A stretch of 64,000 bases of DNA from Auraticoccus monumenti (GTDB lineage: Bacteria > Actinomycetota > Actinomycetes > Propionibacteriales > Propionibacteriaceae). The DNA lies in assembly GCF_900101785.1 (NCBI RefSeq), contig NZ_LT629688.1:3038001-3102000 (forward strand). The letters are read 5' to 3'. Both the position numbers and the translations under genes were made by a program. The notes under the pieces were generated by a model. The model saw only the letters and a list, made by a program, of their open reading frames with translations, did no database searches and had not been told where the DNA came from. Each line of letters starts with the position of its first letter. Within the stretch, counting starts at the first letter, position 1. Shown here in pieces: positions 45,754-56,870 of this stretch.

Positions 45754-46512
45754 ATGAGTGGGCATTCCAAGTGGGCAACGACGAAGCACAAGAAGGCCGT
45801 CATCGACGCCAAGCGCGGCAAGCTGTTCGCCAAGCTGATCAAGAACGTCGAGGTGGCGGCCCGGCTCGGCGGCGGTGACCCCGGCGGGAACCCCACCCTC
45901 TACGACGCCATCCAGAAGGCGAAGAAGAGCTCGGTGCCCAACGACAACATCGACCGCGCGGTCAAGCGCGGCTCCGGTGCCGAGGGCGGCGGTGCCGACT
46001 ACGAGACGCTCTACTACGAGGCCTACGGCCCGGCCGGCATCGCGATGCTGATCGAGTGCCTGACCGACAACCGCAACCGCTCCGCCTCCGAGGTGCGGGT
46101 GGCCGTCACCCGCAACGGCGGCACCATGGCCGACGTCGGCTCCACCGCGCGGATGTTCCAGCGCAAGGGCGTCGTCGTGGTCGCCAAGGAGCAGGACGGG
46201 CGCACCCTGACCGAGGACGACCTGCTGGAGGCCACGCTCGAGGCCGGTCCCGAGGAGGTCAGCGACCTGGGCGAGGTGTTCGAGGTGATCACCGACCCCG
46301 CCGACCTGGTGGCGGTCCGCACGTCGGTCCAGGAGGCGGGCCTGGACTACGAATCCGCCGAGGTCTCCTTCGTGCCCGACTTCACCCAGCAGGTCGACGC
46401 CGAGGTCGCCGAGAAGGTTGAGCGCATCGTCGACGCGCTGGAGGACTCCGACGACGTGCAGGACGTCTACACCAACGTCGACGTCCCCGAGGAAGCCCTC
46501 GCCGCGCTCTAA
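45754..46512 (+). CDS. YebC/PmpR-family regulator or translation factor
   Basis: 252 residues, the normal length. The N-terminus [28 protein letters not shown] is the standard YebC opening, with [34 protein letters not shown] following. Three-domain fold, cytoplasmic. Family members are described as DNA-binding regulators, and more recently as factors easing ribosome passage at proline stretches. Gene order yebC-ruvC-ruvA-ruvB is conserved. ATG 45754 is chosen over TTG 45745 because MSGHSKW is invariant. After the stop lies a 353-bp gap with an inverted repeat. Confidence 0.95.
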   Translation: MSGHSKWATTKHKKAVIDAKRGKLFAKLIKNVEVAARLGGGDPGGNPTLYDAIQKAKKSSVPNDNIDRAVKRGSGAEGGGADYETLYYEAYGPAGIAMLIECLTDNRNRSASEVRVAVTRNGGTMADVGSTARMFQRKGVVVVAKEQDGRTLTEDDLLEATLEAGPEEVSDLGEVFEVITDPADLVAVRTSVQEAGLDYESAEVSFVPDFTQQVDAEVAEKVERIVDALEDSDDVQDVYTNVDVPEEALAAL

Positions 46513-46567
46513 CCCACGCCCGGCTGCGCTCGGGTCGTCTCGTGCAGGCGGGGCGTCCGCTGGGTCC

Positions 46568-46678
46568 GCTGCTGGTCCCGGGGAGGGACGTCCCGCCCAG
46601 GGGAGCCTCCTCCTCGTTCCTCGGAGGAGTTCCCCGACGCCCGACCGCACCCCGACGTCCCTCCCCGGGACCAGCAGC
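46568..46678. repeat. 25-bp perfect inverted repeat enclosing a second hairpin
   Basis: Left arm 46568-46592 and right arm 46654-46678 are exact reverse complements over 25 bp. Inside, GGGGA (46600-46604) pairs with TCCCC (46631-46635), and CTCCTCC (46607-46613) with GGAGGAG (46623-46629), around a 9-nt loop. The structure would fold as a long two-part stem in RNA or a cruciform in DNA. No transposase or obvious target duplication. Confidence 0.85.
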
Positions 46679-46828
46679 TCTGCTCAGGGTGCGACCGGTG
46701 CTGGGTCTCCCTCGCTGCAGATCTCACCGCGGGGCCTTCTGGTGGTGACCGCTGGATCGGGTCTTGGGGGTGGCGGGTGGTGGCCGACACACCCTGCTGG
46801 GGACGAGGGTGGGCGGCGTGGTTGCCGG

Positions 46829-46834
46829 TAGGCT
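46829..46834 (+). promoter_or_regulatory. -10 box (TAGGCT) for ruvCAB
   Basis: TAGGCT about 32 nt before GTG 46866; the leader includes a GAGGAG ribosome site at about 46855-46860. Confidence 0.4.
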
Positions 46835-46865
46835 CCCGAACGTCTGTTCGACTGCGAGGAGTGCC

Positions 46866-47420
46866 GTGCGTGTGCTGGGGATCGACCCGGGGCTGACCCG
46901 TTGCGGGTTCGGCGTGGTCGACGGGGTCCCCGGCCGGGCGCCGACCCTGGTGGACGTGGGGGTCGCCCGCACCCCCGCGGACCTGGACGTGGCCCGCCGG
47001 CTGGTCCGGCTCGAGGTCGCGGTGGAGGAGTGGCTGCTGCGGCACCGCCCCGACGTGGTGGCCGTCGAGCGGGTCTTCGCCCAGCACAACGTGACCAGCG
47101 TGATGGGCACCGCCCAGGCCGCCGGGGTCGCCATGCTGGTCGCCGCCCGGCACGGGCTCCCCGTGGTCCTGCACACCCCCAGCGAGGTCAAGGCCGCCGT
47201 CACCGGCTCCGGCCGGGCCGACAAGGCCCAGGTCGGGGCGATGGTCGCCCGCATCCTCCGGCTGGACGCCCCACCCCGTCCCGCCGACGCCGCCGACGCC
47301 GTCGCCCTGGCCATCGCCCACGTCTGGCGCGGGCCGGCCGTCAACCGCTACGCCGAGGCGGTGGCCGCCCACGCGCGTCCCGCCCGGCTGCCCCGCACCA
47401 CCCCCAGGAGGGTCTCGTGA
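46866..47420 (+). CDS. ruvC: Holliday junction endonuclease RuvC
   Basis: Resolves Holliday junctions by paired nicks; RNase H-like fold, Mg-dependent dimer. 184 residues. Catalytic acidic residues are in [14 protein letters not shown] (Asp), [12 protein letters not shown] (Glu) and [16 protein letters not shown] (Asp). Start GTG 46866 (VRVLGIDPG) with GAGGAG just upstream. It overlaps ruvA by 4 bases. Confidence 0.97.
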   Translation: MRVLGIDPGLTRCGFGVVDGVPGRAPTLVDVGVARTPADLDVARRLVRLEVAVEEWLLRHRPDVVAVERVFAQHNVTSVMGTAQAAGVAMLVAARHGLPVVLHTPSEVKAAVTGSGRADKAQVGAMVARILRLDAPPRPADAADAVALAIAHVWRGPAVNRYAEAVAAHARPARLPRTTPRRVS

Positions 47421-48028
47421 TCGCCCACCTCACCGGCACCGTCACCGCGGTCGGCGCCACCTCCGCCGTGCTCGACATCGGCGGCTTCGGCACCCTGGTG
47501 CACTGCAGCCCGCAGACCGTGAGCGGGCTGCGCCTGGGCCAGAGGTCGACCCTGCAGACCAGCCTGGTGGTCCGGGAGGACTCCCTGACGCTGTACGGCT
47601 TCGCCGACACCGACGAGCGGGACTGCTTCGAGCTGCTGCTCACCGCCTCCGGGGTGGGCCCGCGGATCGCCCAGGCCGCCTGCGCCGTGCTCAGCCCCGC
47701 CGAGCTGCGCCAGGCCATCTCCACCGACGACGTGGTCACCCTGACCCGGGTGCCGGGGGTGGGCAAGAAGGGCGCGGAGCGGATCTGCGTGGAGCTGCGG
47801 GACAAGATCGGCGCCCTGTCGCTGACCAGCGCGGCGGGGCTGCCGGCGACCACCTCCACCCGGGAGAGCTGGCGGGAGCAGGTGGCCACCGGTCTGCAGG
47901 GGCTGGGCTGGTCGGCCCGGGACGCCGAGGCGGCCTGCGACCGGGTCGGCGAGCTGGCCGGCACCGAGCCGCAGCCGCCGGTCGCTGAGCTGATGCGCGC
48001 GGCCCTGCGCTCGCTGGCACGGACGTGA
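47417..48028 (+). CDS. ruvA: Holliday junction branch-migration protein RuvA
   Basis: Tetrameric DNA-binding partner of the RuvB motor. 203 residues: N-terminal OB domain ([11 protein letters not shown]... [10 protein letters not shown]), the HhH pair ([17 protein letters not shown] and [17 protein letters not shown]), a flexible linker, and domain III for RuvB contact ([19 protein letters not shown]). GTG 47417 overlaps ruvC by 4 bases after GGAGGG. Four bases separate it from ruvB. Confidence 0.97.
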   Translation: MIAHLTGTVTAVGATSAVLDIGGFGTLVHCSPQTVSGLRLGQRSTLQTSLVVREDSLTLYGFADTDERDCFELLLTASGVGPRIAQAACAVLSPAELRQAISTDDVVTLTRVPGVGKKGAERICVELRDKIGALSLTSAAGLPATTSTRESWREQVATGLQGLGWSARDAEAACDRVGELAGTEPQPPVAELMRAALRSLART

Positions 48029-48032
48029 GCCG

Positions 48033-49085
48033 GTGAGCGCCGTCGAGCCCGACGACGTCCGACGACCGGTGGACCCGGAGGCCGACGAGGCCGACCGGGC
48101 GGTGGAGTCGGTGCTGCGACCGGCCACCCTGGCGGAGTTCCAGGGCCAGCCCCGGGTGTCGGACCAGCTCGGGCTGGTGCTGGCCGCCGCCCGCCAGCGC
48201 GACGCCGTCGCCGACCACGTGCTGCTCTCCGGGCCGCCCGGGCTGGGCAAGACCACCCTGGCGATGATCATCGCCCAGGAGATGTCGGCGCCGCTGCGGA
48301 TCTCCAGCGGGCCGGCCATCCAGCACGCCGGCGACCTGGCGGCGATCCTGTCGGGGCTGGGCGAGGGCGAGGTCCTCTTCCTGGACGAGATCCACCGGAT
48401 GTCGCGACCGGCGGAGGAGATGCTCTACCTGGCGATGGAGGACTTCCGGGTCGACGTGGTGGTCGGCAAGGGTCCGGGCGCCACCGCCATCCCGCTGGAC
48501 ATCCCGCGGTTCACCCTGGTCGGGGCGACCACCCGGGCCGGCATGCTCCCCGGGCCGCTGCGGGACCGGTTCGGCTTCACCGCCCAGCTGGACTTCTACG
48601 CCCACTCCTCCCTGCACGCCATCCTGCTCCGCTCCGCGCAGACGCTGGGCGTGGAGCTCGCCGACGACGCCGCGGCCGAGATCGCCCGCCGCTCCCGCGG
48701 CACGCCCCGGATCACCAACCGGTTGCTCCGCCGGGTGCGCGACTTCGCCCAGGTGCGCTCCGACGGCCGGATCACCCTGCCGCTGGCCCAGGACGCGCTG
48801 GAGCTGTTCGAGGTCGACGACCGGGGGTTGGACCGGCTGGACCGCGGGGTGCTGGAGGCGGTCTGCCGCCGCTTCTCCGGCGGACCGGTCGGGCTGTCCA
48901 CCCTGGCCATCGCCGTGGGGGAGGAGCCGGAGACGGTGGAGGAGGTGGCGGAGCCGTTCCTGGTCCGCCAGGGCCTGCTGATGCGGACCCCCCGGGGACG
49001 GGTGGCCACCCCCGCGGCGTGGACGCACCTGGGGCTGACCGCCCCGCGCGGCGCACCGGGCTCGGGGGAGGACCTCTTCAGCTGA
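48033..49085 (+). CDS. ruvB: Holliday junction helicase RuvB
   Basis: Hexameric AAA+ motor for branch migration. 350 residues. Walker [10 protein letters not shown], Walker [18 protein letters not shown], sensor 1 [20 protein letters not shown] with the arginine finger, and a C-terminal winged helix ([23 protein letters not shown]). GTG 48033 starts 5 bases after the ruvA stop. A weak 6-bp hairpin follows the gene. Confidence 0.98.
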   Translation: MSAVEPDDVRRPVDPEADEADRAVESVLRPATLAEFQGQPRVSDQLGLVLAAARQRDAVADHVLLSGPPGLGKTTLAMIIAQEMSAPLRISSGPAIQHAGDLAAILSGLGEGEVLFLDEIHRMSRPAEEMLYLAMEDFRVDVVVGKGPGATAIPLDIPRFTLVGATTRAGMLPGPLRDRFGFTAQLDFYAHSSLHAILLRSAQTLGVELADDAAAEIARRSRGTPRITNRLLRRVRDFAQVRSDGRITLPLAQDALELFEVDDRGLDRLDRGVLEAVCRRFSGGPVGLSTLAIAVGEEPETVEEVAEPFLVRQGLLMRTPRGRVATPAAWTHLGLTAPRGAPGSGEDLFS

Positions 49086-49144
49086 GGCCCGACGGGGGCT
49101 CGCCGGGCCGGTCGCGGCAGTCGCCCTTTGCCCGGGCAGCGGGC

Positions 49145-49150
49145 TAGACT
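49145..49150 (+). promoter_or_regulatory. -10 box (TAGACT) for yajC-secD-secF
   Basis: TAGACT in the 157-bp gap after ruvB, giving a leader of about 85 nt before yajC. No clear -35. Confidence 0.4.
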
Positions 49151-49242
49151 CCCGCGGTCAGCAACTTGCGGTGGTCGCTCGGGCACGCCCTCACCGGCGT
49201 GCGCACCGCAGGTCGGACCATCGTCGAGCGTGATGCGGAGCC

Positions 49243-49656
49243 ATGCCACAACAGTTCACCACCCCGCTGCTGCTGATCCTGATGGTGGCAGCCTTCTACT
49301 TCCTGATGATCCGCCCGCAGCAGAAGCGGGCGAAGGCCCAGCGGGAGACCCTCACCTCGCTGGCCCCAGGGACCCGGGTGCTGCTGGCCAACGGCTTCTA
49401 CGCCACGGTCGCCACGGTGCACGACACGGCCGTCGAGGTCGAGCTCGCCCCGGGTGTCACCAGCTTCGTGGTGAAGCAGGCGATCGTGCAGGTCGTCCCG
49501 ATCCAGGCCGACCCGGCTGCCGCCGGCGAGCTGCCGGTGGACGACGACCTGGAGCTGGACGAGGAGGCACGCACCCTCGGCGCCTCCGACCCGGCCGACG
49601 GACGCCCCGCCGACGACGACCCGCGCCAGGAGCGCACCCCGCGCACCGAGGCCTGA
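49243..49656 (+). CDS. yajC: Preprotein translocase accessory subunit YajC
   Basis: Small membrane partner of SecDF. 137 residues: one N-terminal helix (about residues 8-25), then FLMIRPQQKRAKAQRETLTSLAPGTRVLLANGFYATV, the diagnostic YajC block, and an acidic C-terminal tail of about 45 residues usual in actinobacteria. Position before secD confirms the call. The ribosome site is weak (GGAG at 49241 region is too close), so start use rests on homology. Confidence 0.93.
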   Translation: MPQQFTTPLLLILMVAAFYFLMIRPQQKRAKAQRETLTSLAPGTRVLLANGFYATVATVHDTAVEVELAPGVTSFVVKQAIVQVVPIQADPAAAGELPVDDDLELDEEARTLGASDPADGRPADDDPRQERTPRTEA

Positions 49657-49742
49657 GCAGCACCGGGCCCCTGCCCGGCGGACGACCGCGCCCGAACACC
49701 CCCGCGCCCACCGAGGCGCGCTGAACCCCCGAGGACGAGCAC

Positions 49743-51452
49743 GTGGCCAGCAGACACCCACGCCCAGGACGCACCTTGCTGGTGCTGGCCCTGGTGACCG
49801 CCGGGCTCTACGCGTTGATGGCGGCCTTCAGCATCTGGACCCCCAAGCTGGGTCTGGACCTGCGGGGTGGCACCACGATCACGCTGACGGCCTCCAACAG
49901 CACCGGTGCCGGGTCGGTGGACCCGAACAGCCTGGATCAGGCCCGCGACATCATCGAGCAGCGGGTCAACAGCCTGGGTGTCGGTGAGAGCGAGGTGACC
50001 ACCTCCAACGGCAACCAGATCGTGGTGTCGGTGCCCAACGTGCAGCAGGACGAGCTGGTGCGCCTGGTCGGGCAGACGGCGGTGCTGACCTTCCGCGCGG
50101 TCTACGACGTCCAGGCCGTGCAACCCCCGGTCGAGCCGTCGCCGGCGCCGGGCGACCCGGGTGCGGATCCTTCCGCGAGCCCTGACCCCTCGGCGAGCGC
50201 TGACCCCGGGCCCAGTGCCGCCCCGAGCCCCTCGGCCACGGGCGACCGGCGTCCTCCGGTGCAGCTGCCGACCGCGCCGCCCACGCCGCGCCCGACCGAG
50301 CCCGGCACCGGCACCCCGCCGGAGCAGGCGCTGGAGTGGCAGCCCACCGAGCAGGACCAGGCCGAGTTCGCCGCCTTCACCTGCGACCAGGACGTCCCCG
50401 AGGTCTCCGACCAGCCGCTGTTCGCCTGCGACCAGAGCGGTACCCAGAAGCTGCTCCTCGGCCCGACCCTGATCAACGGTGACCAGCTGGCCGACGCCTC
50501 GGCCGGCATCCCGCAGAACCAGTTCCAGTGGGTCGTGAACCTGGAGTTCGACGCCGAGGGTGCGGAGCTGTTCGAGCGGGCCACCGGCGAGCTGTCCCAG
50601 CGGACCGAGCCGCAGAACCGCTTCGCCATCGTCCTGGACGGGCAGTCGATCTCGGCCCCGTCGCTGAGCCAGTCCATCCCCGGCGGGCGGGCCCAGATCG
50701 AGGGTGGCTTCGACCAGGAGACCGCCACCCAGCTGGCCAACGTGCTCCGCTACGGCGCCCTGCCGCTGGCCTTCGAGGTGTCCTCGGTGGACAACGTGTC
50801 GGCCACCCTGGGTGGGGAGCAGCTGCAGGCCGGCTTCGTGGCCGGCATCATCGGTCTGGCCCTGGTACTGGGCTTCTGCGTGCTGGTCTACCGCGGCCTG
50901 GCGCTGGTGGTGATCGGCTCCCTGGTCGTGGCCGCCGCCCTCACCTACGCGATGCTGGTGCTGCTCGGGGAGTCGGTGGGCATGGCCCTCAACCTGCCCG
51001 GCATCGCCGGGGCCATCGTGGCCATCGGCATGACGGCTGACAGCTTCGTCATCTACTTCGAGCGGATCCGCGACGAGCTGCGCGACGGCCGCAGCCTGCG
51101 CTCGGCGGTCGAGGTGGGCTGGGACGGCTCCAAGCGCACCATCCTGATCGCCGACGCCGTCCAGCTGCTCTCGGCCGTCGTGCTGTTCGCGCTGGCCATC
51201 GGCTCGGTCAAGGGCTTCGCCTTCACCCTCGGGCTGACCACGCTGATCGACATCGTGGTGGTCTTCTTCTTCACCAAGCCGCTGATGTCGCTGCTGGCCC
51301 GGACGAAGTTCTTCAGCAGCGGGAGCAAGTGGTCGGGGCTGGACCCCGAGAACGTCGGGACCCGACGGCGACGTCGACCCCTGACCCCGGCCGGGGCCCT
51401 GGCCGAGCGGATCACCCGGGGCGGCACCGCCCGTCCGGCCCAGGAGGCATGA
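49743..51452 (+). CDS. secD: Protein translocase subunit SecD
   Basis: Uses the proton-motive force to pull secreted proteins through SecYEG. 569 residues. N-terminal helix, then LGLDLRGGTTITL (D1 motif), first periplasmic domain, a Pro/Ser/Asp-rich linker of about 65 residues (about 125-195), the P1 domain rest, and five C-terminal helices with GIAGAIVAIGMTADSFVIYFERIRDE (motif D4-D5). The disordered linker splits the exterior domain, as in other actinobacterial SecD. GTG 49743 after GAGGACGAG. It overlaps secF by 1 base. Confidence 0.96.
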   Translation: MASRHPRPGRTLLVLALVTAGLYALMAAFSIWTPKLGLDLRGGTTITLTASNSTGAGSVDPNSLDQARDIIEQRVNSLGVGESEVTTSNGNQIVVSVPNVQQDELVRLVGQTAVLTFRAVYDVQAVQPPVEPSPAPGDPGADPSASPDPSASADPGPSAAPSPSATGDRRPPVQLPTAPPTPRPTEPGTGTPPEQALEWQPTEQDQAEFAAFTCDQDVPEVSDQPLFACDQSGTQKLLLGPTLINGDQLADASAGIPQNQFQWVVNLEFDAEGAELFERATGELSQRTEPQNRFAIVLDGQSISAPSLSQSIPGGRAQIEGGFDQETATQLANVLRYGALPLAFEVSSVDNVSATLGGEQLQAGFVAGIIGLALVLGFCVLVYRGLALVVIGSLVVAAALTYAMLVLLGESVGMALNLPGIAGAIVAIGMTADSFVIYFERIRDELRDGRSLRSAVEVGWDGSKRTILIADAVQLLSAVVLFALAIGSVKGFAFTLGLTTLIDIVVVFFFTKPLMSLLARTKFFSSGSKWSGLDPENVGTRRRRRPLTPAGALAERITRGGTARPAQEA

Positions 51453-52684
51453 TGCGCGACTTCATCCGCCGGCTGAACACCGGCACCCTGGCCTACGACT
51501 TCCTCGGTCGCTGGCGGCGCTGGTTCGTGATCACCGCGGTCGTGCTGCTGCTCAGCGTGCTCGGCCTGGTGGTCCGCCCGCTCAACCTGGGCATCGAGTT
51601 CCGGGGCGGTGCAGACTTCCAGGCCGCCACCGCGGTCCAGGAGAGCACCGTCGACGACATGCGCGGGGCCATGGAGGCCACCGCGCTGCCGGACTTCGAC
51701 GGCACCACCGTGACCACCATCGGCGACTCGACCGTGCGGGTGCAGACCCGGGCGCTGAGCGTCGACGAGGTGAGCCAGGTCCGTCAGGCCATCGCGCAGG
51801 AGGTGGGCGTCGGCAGCGAGGAGGTGGCCTACTCCCTGATCGGCGCCTCCTGGGGGGACCAGATCACCGAGCGGGCGCTGCTGGCGCTGGGGATCTTCCT
51901 CGTCCTGGTGATGCTGGTGATCTGGATCTACTTCAAGGACTGGAAGATGTCGGTGGCGGCGATGGCCGCGCTGCTGCACGACCTGGTGGTCACCGTCGGG
52001 GTCTACGCGTGGTCGGGGTTCACCGTCACCCCGGCCACGGTGATCGGCATCCTGACCATCCTGGGCTACTCCCTCTACGACACGGTGGTGGTCTTCGACA
52101 AGGTCCGGGAGAACGTGGCCGGGCTGCGCGAGCAGCGTCGCACCTACACCGAGGCGGCCAACGCCGCACTGAACGCGGTGCTGGTGCGTTCGCTGAACAC
52201 CACGATCATCGGTGTGCTGCCGGTGGTGGCGCTGCTGATCGCCGGTGCCGGTGTGCTGGGGCAGGGGCCCCTGAAGGACCTGGCGCTGGCCCTCTTCGTC
52301 GGCATGGTGGCCGGGGCGTACTCCTCGATCTTCCTGGCCGCGGTGGTGCTGGCCAAGCTCAAGGAGCGCGAGCCCGGCATGGTCGAGCACCGTCGCAACG
52401 TCGAGCGACGGCTGGCGAAGACACCGGCACCGGCCGCCGGGAAGCGCACGACCTCGGGCGGCGGACGGGCCGCGACCTCGCTCGCCGTGCTCGAGCGGGA
52501 GGCGGCCTCCGACGACGAGCCCGCCGCGGAGCCGACCGGCCCCGAGATCGCCGTGGAGGAGGCCGGGAGCGCCACCACCCGCTGGCAGCAGCCGTCCGAC
52601 CCGCGGACGTCGGTGCTCAGCGAGGGTGCGGCCAAGCGGCCGCAGCCGCGTCGTGAGCCCCGCAGCCGGAGGCGGAAGCCGTGA
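51452..52684 (+). CDS. secF: Protein translocase subunit SecF
   Basis: Partner of SecD. 410 residues: six membrane helices, LNLGIEFRGGADFQ (F1 motif), and ILGYSLYDTVVVFDKVREN with VRSLNTTIIGVLPVVALL. The last 110 residues are a polar, basic C-terminal extension. Two consecutive ATG codons exist; the second (51452) is 4 nt after CAGGAGG and is preferred, which overlaps the secD stop by one base (TGATG). It overlaps apt by 4 bases. Confidence 0.96.
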   Translation: MRDFIRRLNTGTLAYDFLGRWRRWFVITAVVLLLSVLGLVVRPLNLGIEFRGGADFQAATAVQESTVDDMRGAMEATALPDFDGTTVTTIGDSTVRVQTRALSVDEVSQVRQAIAQEVGVGSEEVAYSLIGASWGDQITERALLALGIFLVLVMLVIWIYFKDWKMSVAAMAALLHDLVVTVGVYAWSGFTVTPATVIGILTILGYSLYDTVVVFDKVRENVAGLREQRRTYTEAANAALNAVLVRSLNTTIIGVLPVVALLIAGAGVLGQGPLKDLALALFVGMVAGAYSSIFLAAVVLAKLKEREPGMVEHRRNVERRLAKTPAPAAGKRTTSGGGRAATSLAVLEREAASDDEPAAEPTGPEIAVEEAGSATTRWQQPSDPRTSVLSEGAAKRPQPRREPRSRRRKP

Positions 52685-53238
52685 GCACGGGTGTGGCGGA
52701 GCTGCGCGGCTCGCGGCTGGCCCTGGTGGAGCAGCTGGTGGTCGACGTCGCGGACTGGCCGCGGCCCGGGATCACCTTCAAGGACATCACCCCGCTGCTG
52801 GCCTCCCCGGGCGGGTTCTCCGCCGCGGTGACCGAGATGGTGGCCGCGGCGCCGCGCGACGTCGACGTCGTGGTGGGGACCGAGGCCCGCGGCTTCCTGT
52901 TCGCCGCACCGGTCGCGCTGGCGCTGGGCGCGGGGTTCGTCCCGGTGCGCAAGCCCGGCAAGCTGCCGCGGGCGACCCTGGACCAGGCCTACGACCTGGA
53001 GTACGGGCAGGAGACGCTCAGCGTCCACGCCGACGCGGTCGCGGCCGGGGCCCGGGTGCTGCTGGTCGACGACGTGCTGGCCACCGGCGGCACGGTGCTG
53101 GCCGCCGCGGACCTGCTCGGCCGGCTGGGGGCGCAGGTGGTCGGCGTGTCGGTGGTGCTCGAGCTGGGGTCGCTGCCCGGTCGGCAGCGCCTGGAGGACG
53201 CGGGGCTGCAGGTCAGCGCGCTGGTCCGGGCGGACTGA
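52681..53238 (+). CDS. apt: Adenine phosphoribosyltransferase
   Basis: Purine salvage: adenine plus PRPP gives AMP. 185 residues. PRPP-binding motif VLLVDDVLATGGT, plus PRPGITFKDITPLL and VVGTEARGFLFAAPVAL are diagnostic. GTG 52681 overlaps secF by 4 bases. secDF-apt-relA is a familiar actinobacterial order; here a channel gene intervenes before relA. Confidence 0.96.
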   Translation: MSTGVAELRGSRLALVEQLVVDVADWPRPGITFKDITPLLASPGGFSAAVTEMVAAAPRDVDVVVGTEARGFLFAAPVALALGAGFVPVRKPGKLPRATLDQAYDLEYGQETLSVHADAVAAGARVLLVDDVLATGGTVLAAADLLGRLGAQVVGVSVVLELGSLPGRQRLEDAGLQVSALVRAD

Positions 53239-53250
53239 GCGAGCCCGACC

Positions 53251-54354
53251 GTGCCCGAGAACCGCTACGGCAGCATGTCGCGCTACCAGCCGCTGGTGCA
53301 GATGCCGGCGCGGGCCACCACGCCCACCCGGGCGCTGCTGGTGCGGGCCGGGGCGGCGGTCGGGCTGCTGCTCCTGTGCACCCTGCTGGTCTGGTTCGAC
53401 CGGGACGCCTACGTGGACAACACGGGCAAGGACGGCGTCGACCTGATCGACGCGCTGTACTACTCGACGGTGACGATGTCGACCACCGGGTACGGCGACA
53501 TCAGCCCGCTGCTGCCGCACGCCCGCATCATCAACGCCCTGGTCGTGACCCCGCTGCGGGTGCTCTTCCTGGTGCTCCTGGTCGGCACCGCCATCGAGGT
53601 GCTGGCCACCGAGGGCCGCCGGATCCTGATCGACGCTCGCTGGAGGAAGCAGATGCGCAACCACGTCGTGCTGGTCGGCTACGGCACCAAGGGCCGGGCG
53701 GCCGCGGCCACCATGCGGCGCAACGGCATCTCGATGGACAAGGTGGTGGTGATCGACGGCCGGACCAGCGCGCTGCAGGACGCCAACCTGGACGGGCTGG
53801 CCTCCATCGACGGCGACGGCACCCGCCGGGACATCCTGCGTCGGGCCGAGATCAGCCGGGCCCGCGAGGTGGTGATCACCCTGGACCGCGACGACTCCGC
53901 CATCCTGTGCACGCTGACCGTCCGTCAGCTGAACCCCAGCGCGCACGTGGTGGTCTCGGTGCGCGAGCACGAGAACGTCTCGCTGCTGCGCCAGTCCGGG
54001 GCCGACGCGGTGGTGACGTCCTCGGACGCGGTCGGCCGGCTGCTCGGGCTGTCGGCGGTGAACCCGTCGATCGGCACGGTGATCGAGGACCTGCTGACCT
54101 CGGGTGAGGGGCTGGAGATCGCCGAGCGGCAGGTGACCGCGGACGAGGTCGGCCACTCGCCCAGCGACGTCCAGGAGCGGGTGATGGCGGTGGTCCGCAA
54201 CCAGGTGCTGCGCCGGTACTACGACCCGACGGTGGCGGTGCTGGAGCCGGGCGACCAGCTGGTGGTGGTGCGGCGCAGCACCAGCGACATCGTCACCGAG
54301 ACGCTGCCCAAGGAGCGCGGGAGCAAGCAGTCCAACGACGACGCCGGCTGGTGA
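53251..54354 (+). CDS. Two-helix potassium channel with RCK/TrkA-N domain
   Basis: 367 residues. TM1 about 29-48, pore helix, selectivity filter TTGYGD at 78-83, TM2 about 96-116, then an RCK domain with the Rossmann motif VVLVGYGTKGRAA and a C-terminal TrkA-C-like lobe (EPGDQLVVVRR). This is the layout of Kch/MthK-type ligand-gated K+ channels. The TM2 region contains a Pro (VTPLRVLFLVLLVGTAIEV). GTG 53251 starts 12 bases after the apt stop. The gating ligand is unknown; NAD(H), Ca2+ or cyclic di-AMP are candidates by family. Confidence 0.92.
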   Translation: MPENRYGSMSRYQPLVQMPARATTPTRALLVRAGAAVGLLLLCTLLVWFDRDAYVDNTGKDGVDLIDALYYSTVTMSTTGYGDISPLLPHARIINALVVTPLRVLFLVLLVGTAIEVLATEGRRILIDARWRKQMRNHVVLVGYGTKGRAAAATMRRNGISMDKVVVIDGRTSALQDANLDGLASIDGDGTRRDILRRAEISRAREVVITLDRDDSAILCTLTVRQLNPSAHVVVSVREHENVSLLRQSGADAVVTSSDAVGRLLGLSAVNPSIGTVIEDLLTSGEGLEIAERQVTADEVGHSPSDVQERVMAVVRNQVLRRYYDPTVAVLEPGDQLVVVRRSTSDIVTETLPKERGSKQSNDDAGW

Positions 54355-54441
54355 GCTGCGCCGCCGGCCGGGAACACGCCCGGCCGCGATCTCGTTGCAC
54401 GAACGTCACCGCGGCGGCGCCGGGAGCGGTCCGGCGCACCG

Positions 54442-54447
54442 TAGACT
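54442..54447 (+). promoter_or_regulatory. -10 box (TAGACT) for relA
   Basis: TAGACT 26 nt before GTG 54474; a GGGAGGGAGG ribosome site lies between. No clear -35. Confidence 0.45.
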
Positions 54448-54473
54448 GACCGACCACAGGGAGGGAGGCTCGG

Positions 54474-56822
<2,349 letters not shown>

Positions 56823-56870
56823 GACGCAAGGCGTCGGATCTCGGGAGCAGGTACCCGAGGGCGGCGACCC

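Larger units (their letters stand above)
46513..46865. other. 353-bp gap between yebC and ruvC
   Basis: No credible gene: the short open frames crossing it depend on the inverted repeat and lack ribosome sites. It holds the long nested inverted repeat (46568-46678) and, near its right end, the putative ruvC -10 box. The rest shows nothing I can interpret. Confidence 0.6.

Noticed and set aside
46568-46678. Inverted repeat as an insertion sequence
   Set aside because: Too short to encode a transposase, and no target-site duplication is visible. Kept only as a repeat.
46542-46748. Short open frame crossing the inverted repeat
   Set aside because: It is built from the repeat arms, lacks a ribosome site and has no conserved-looking sequence.
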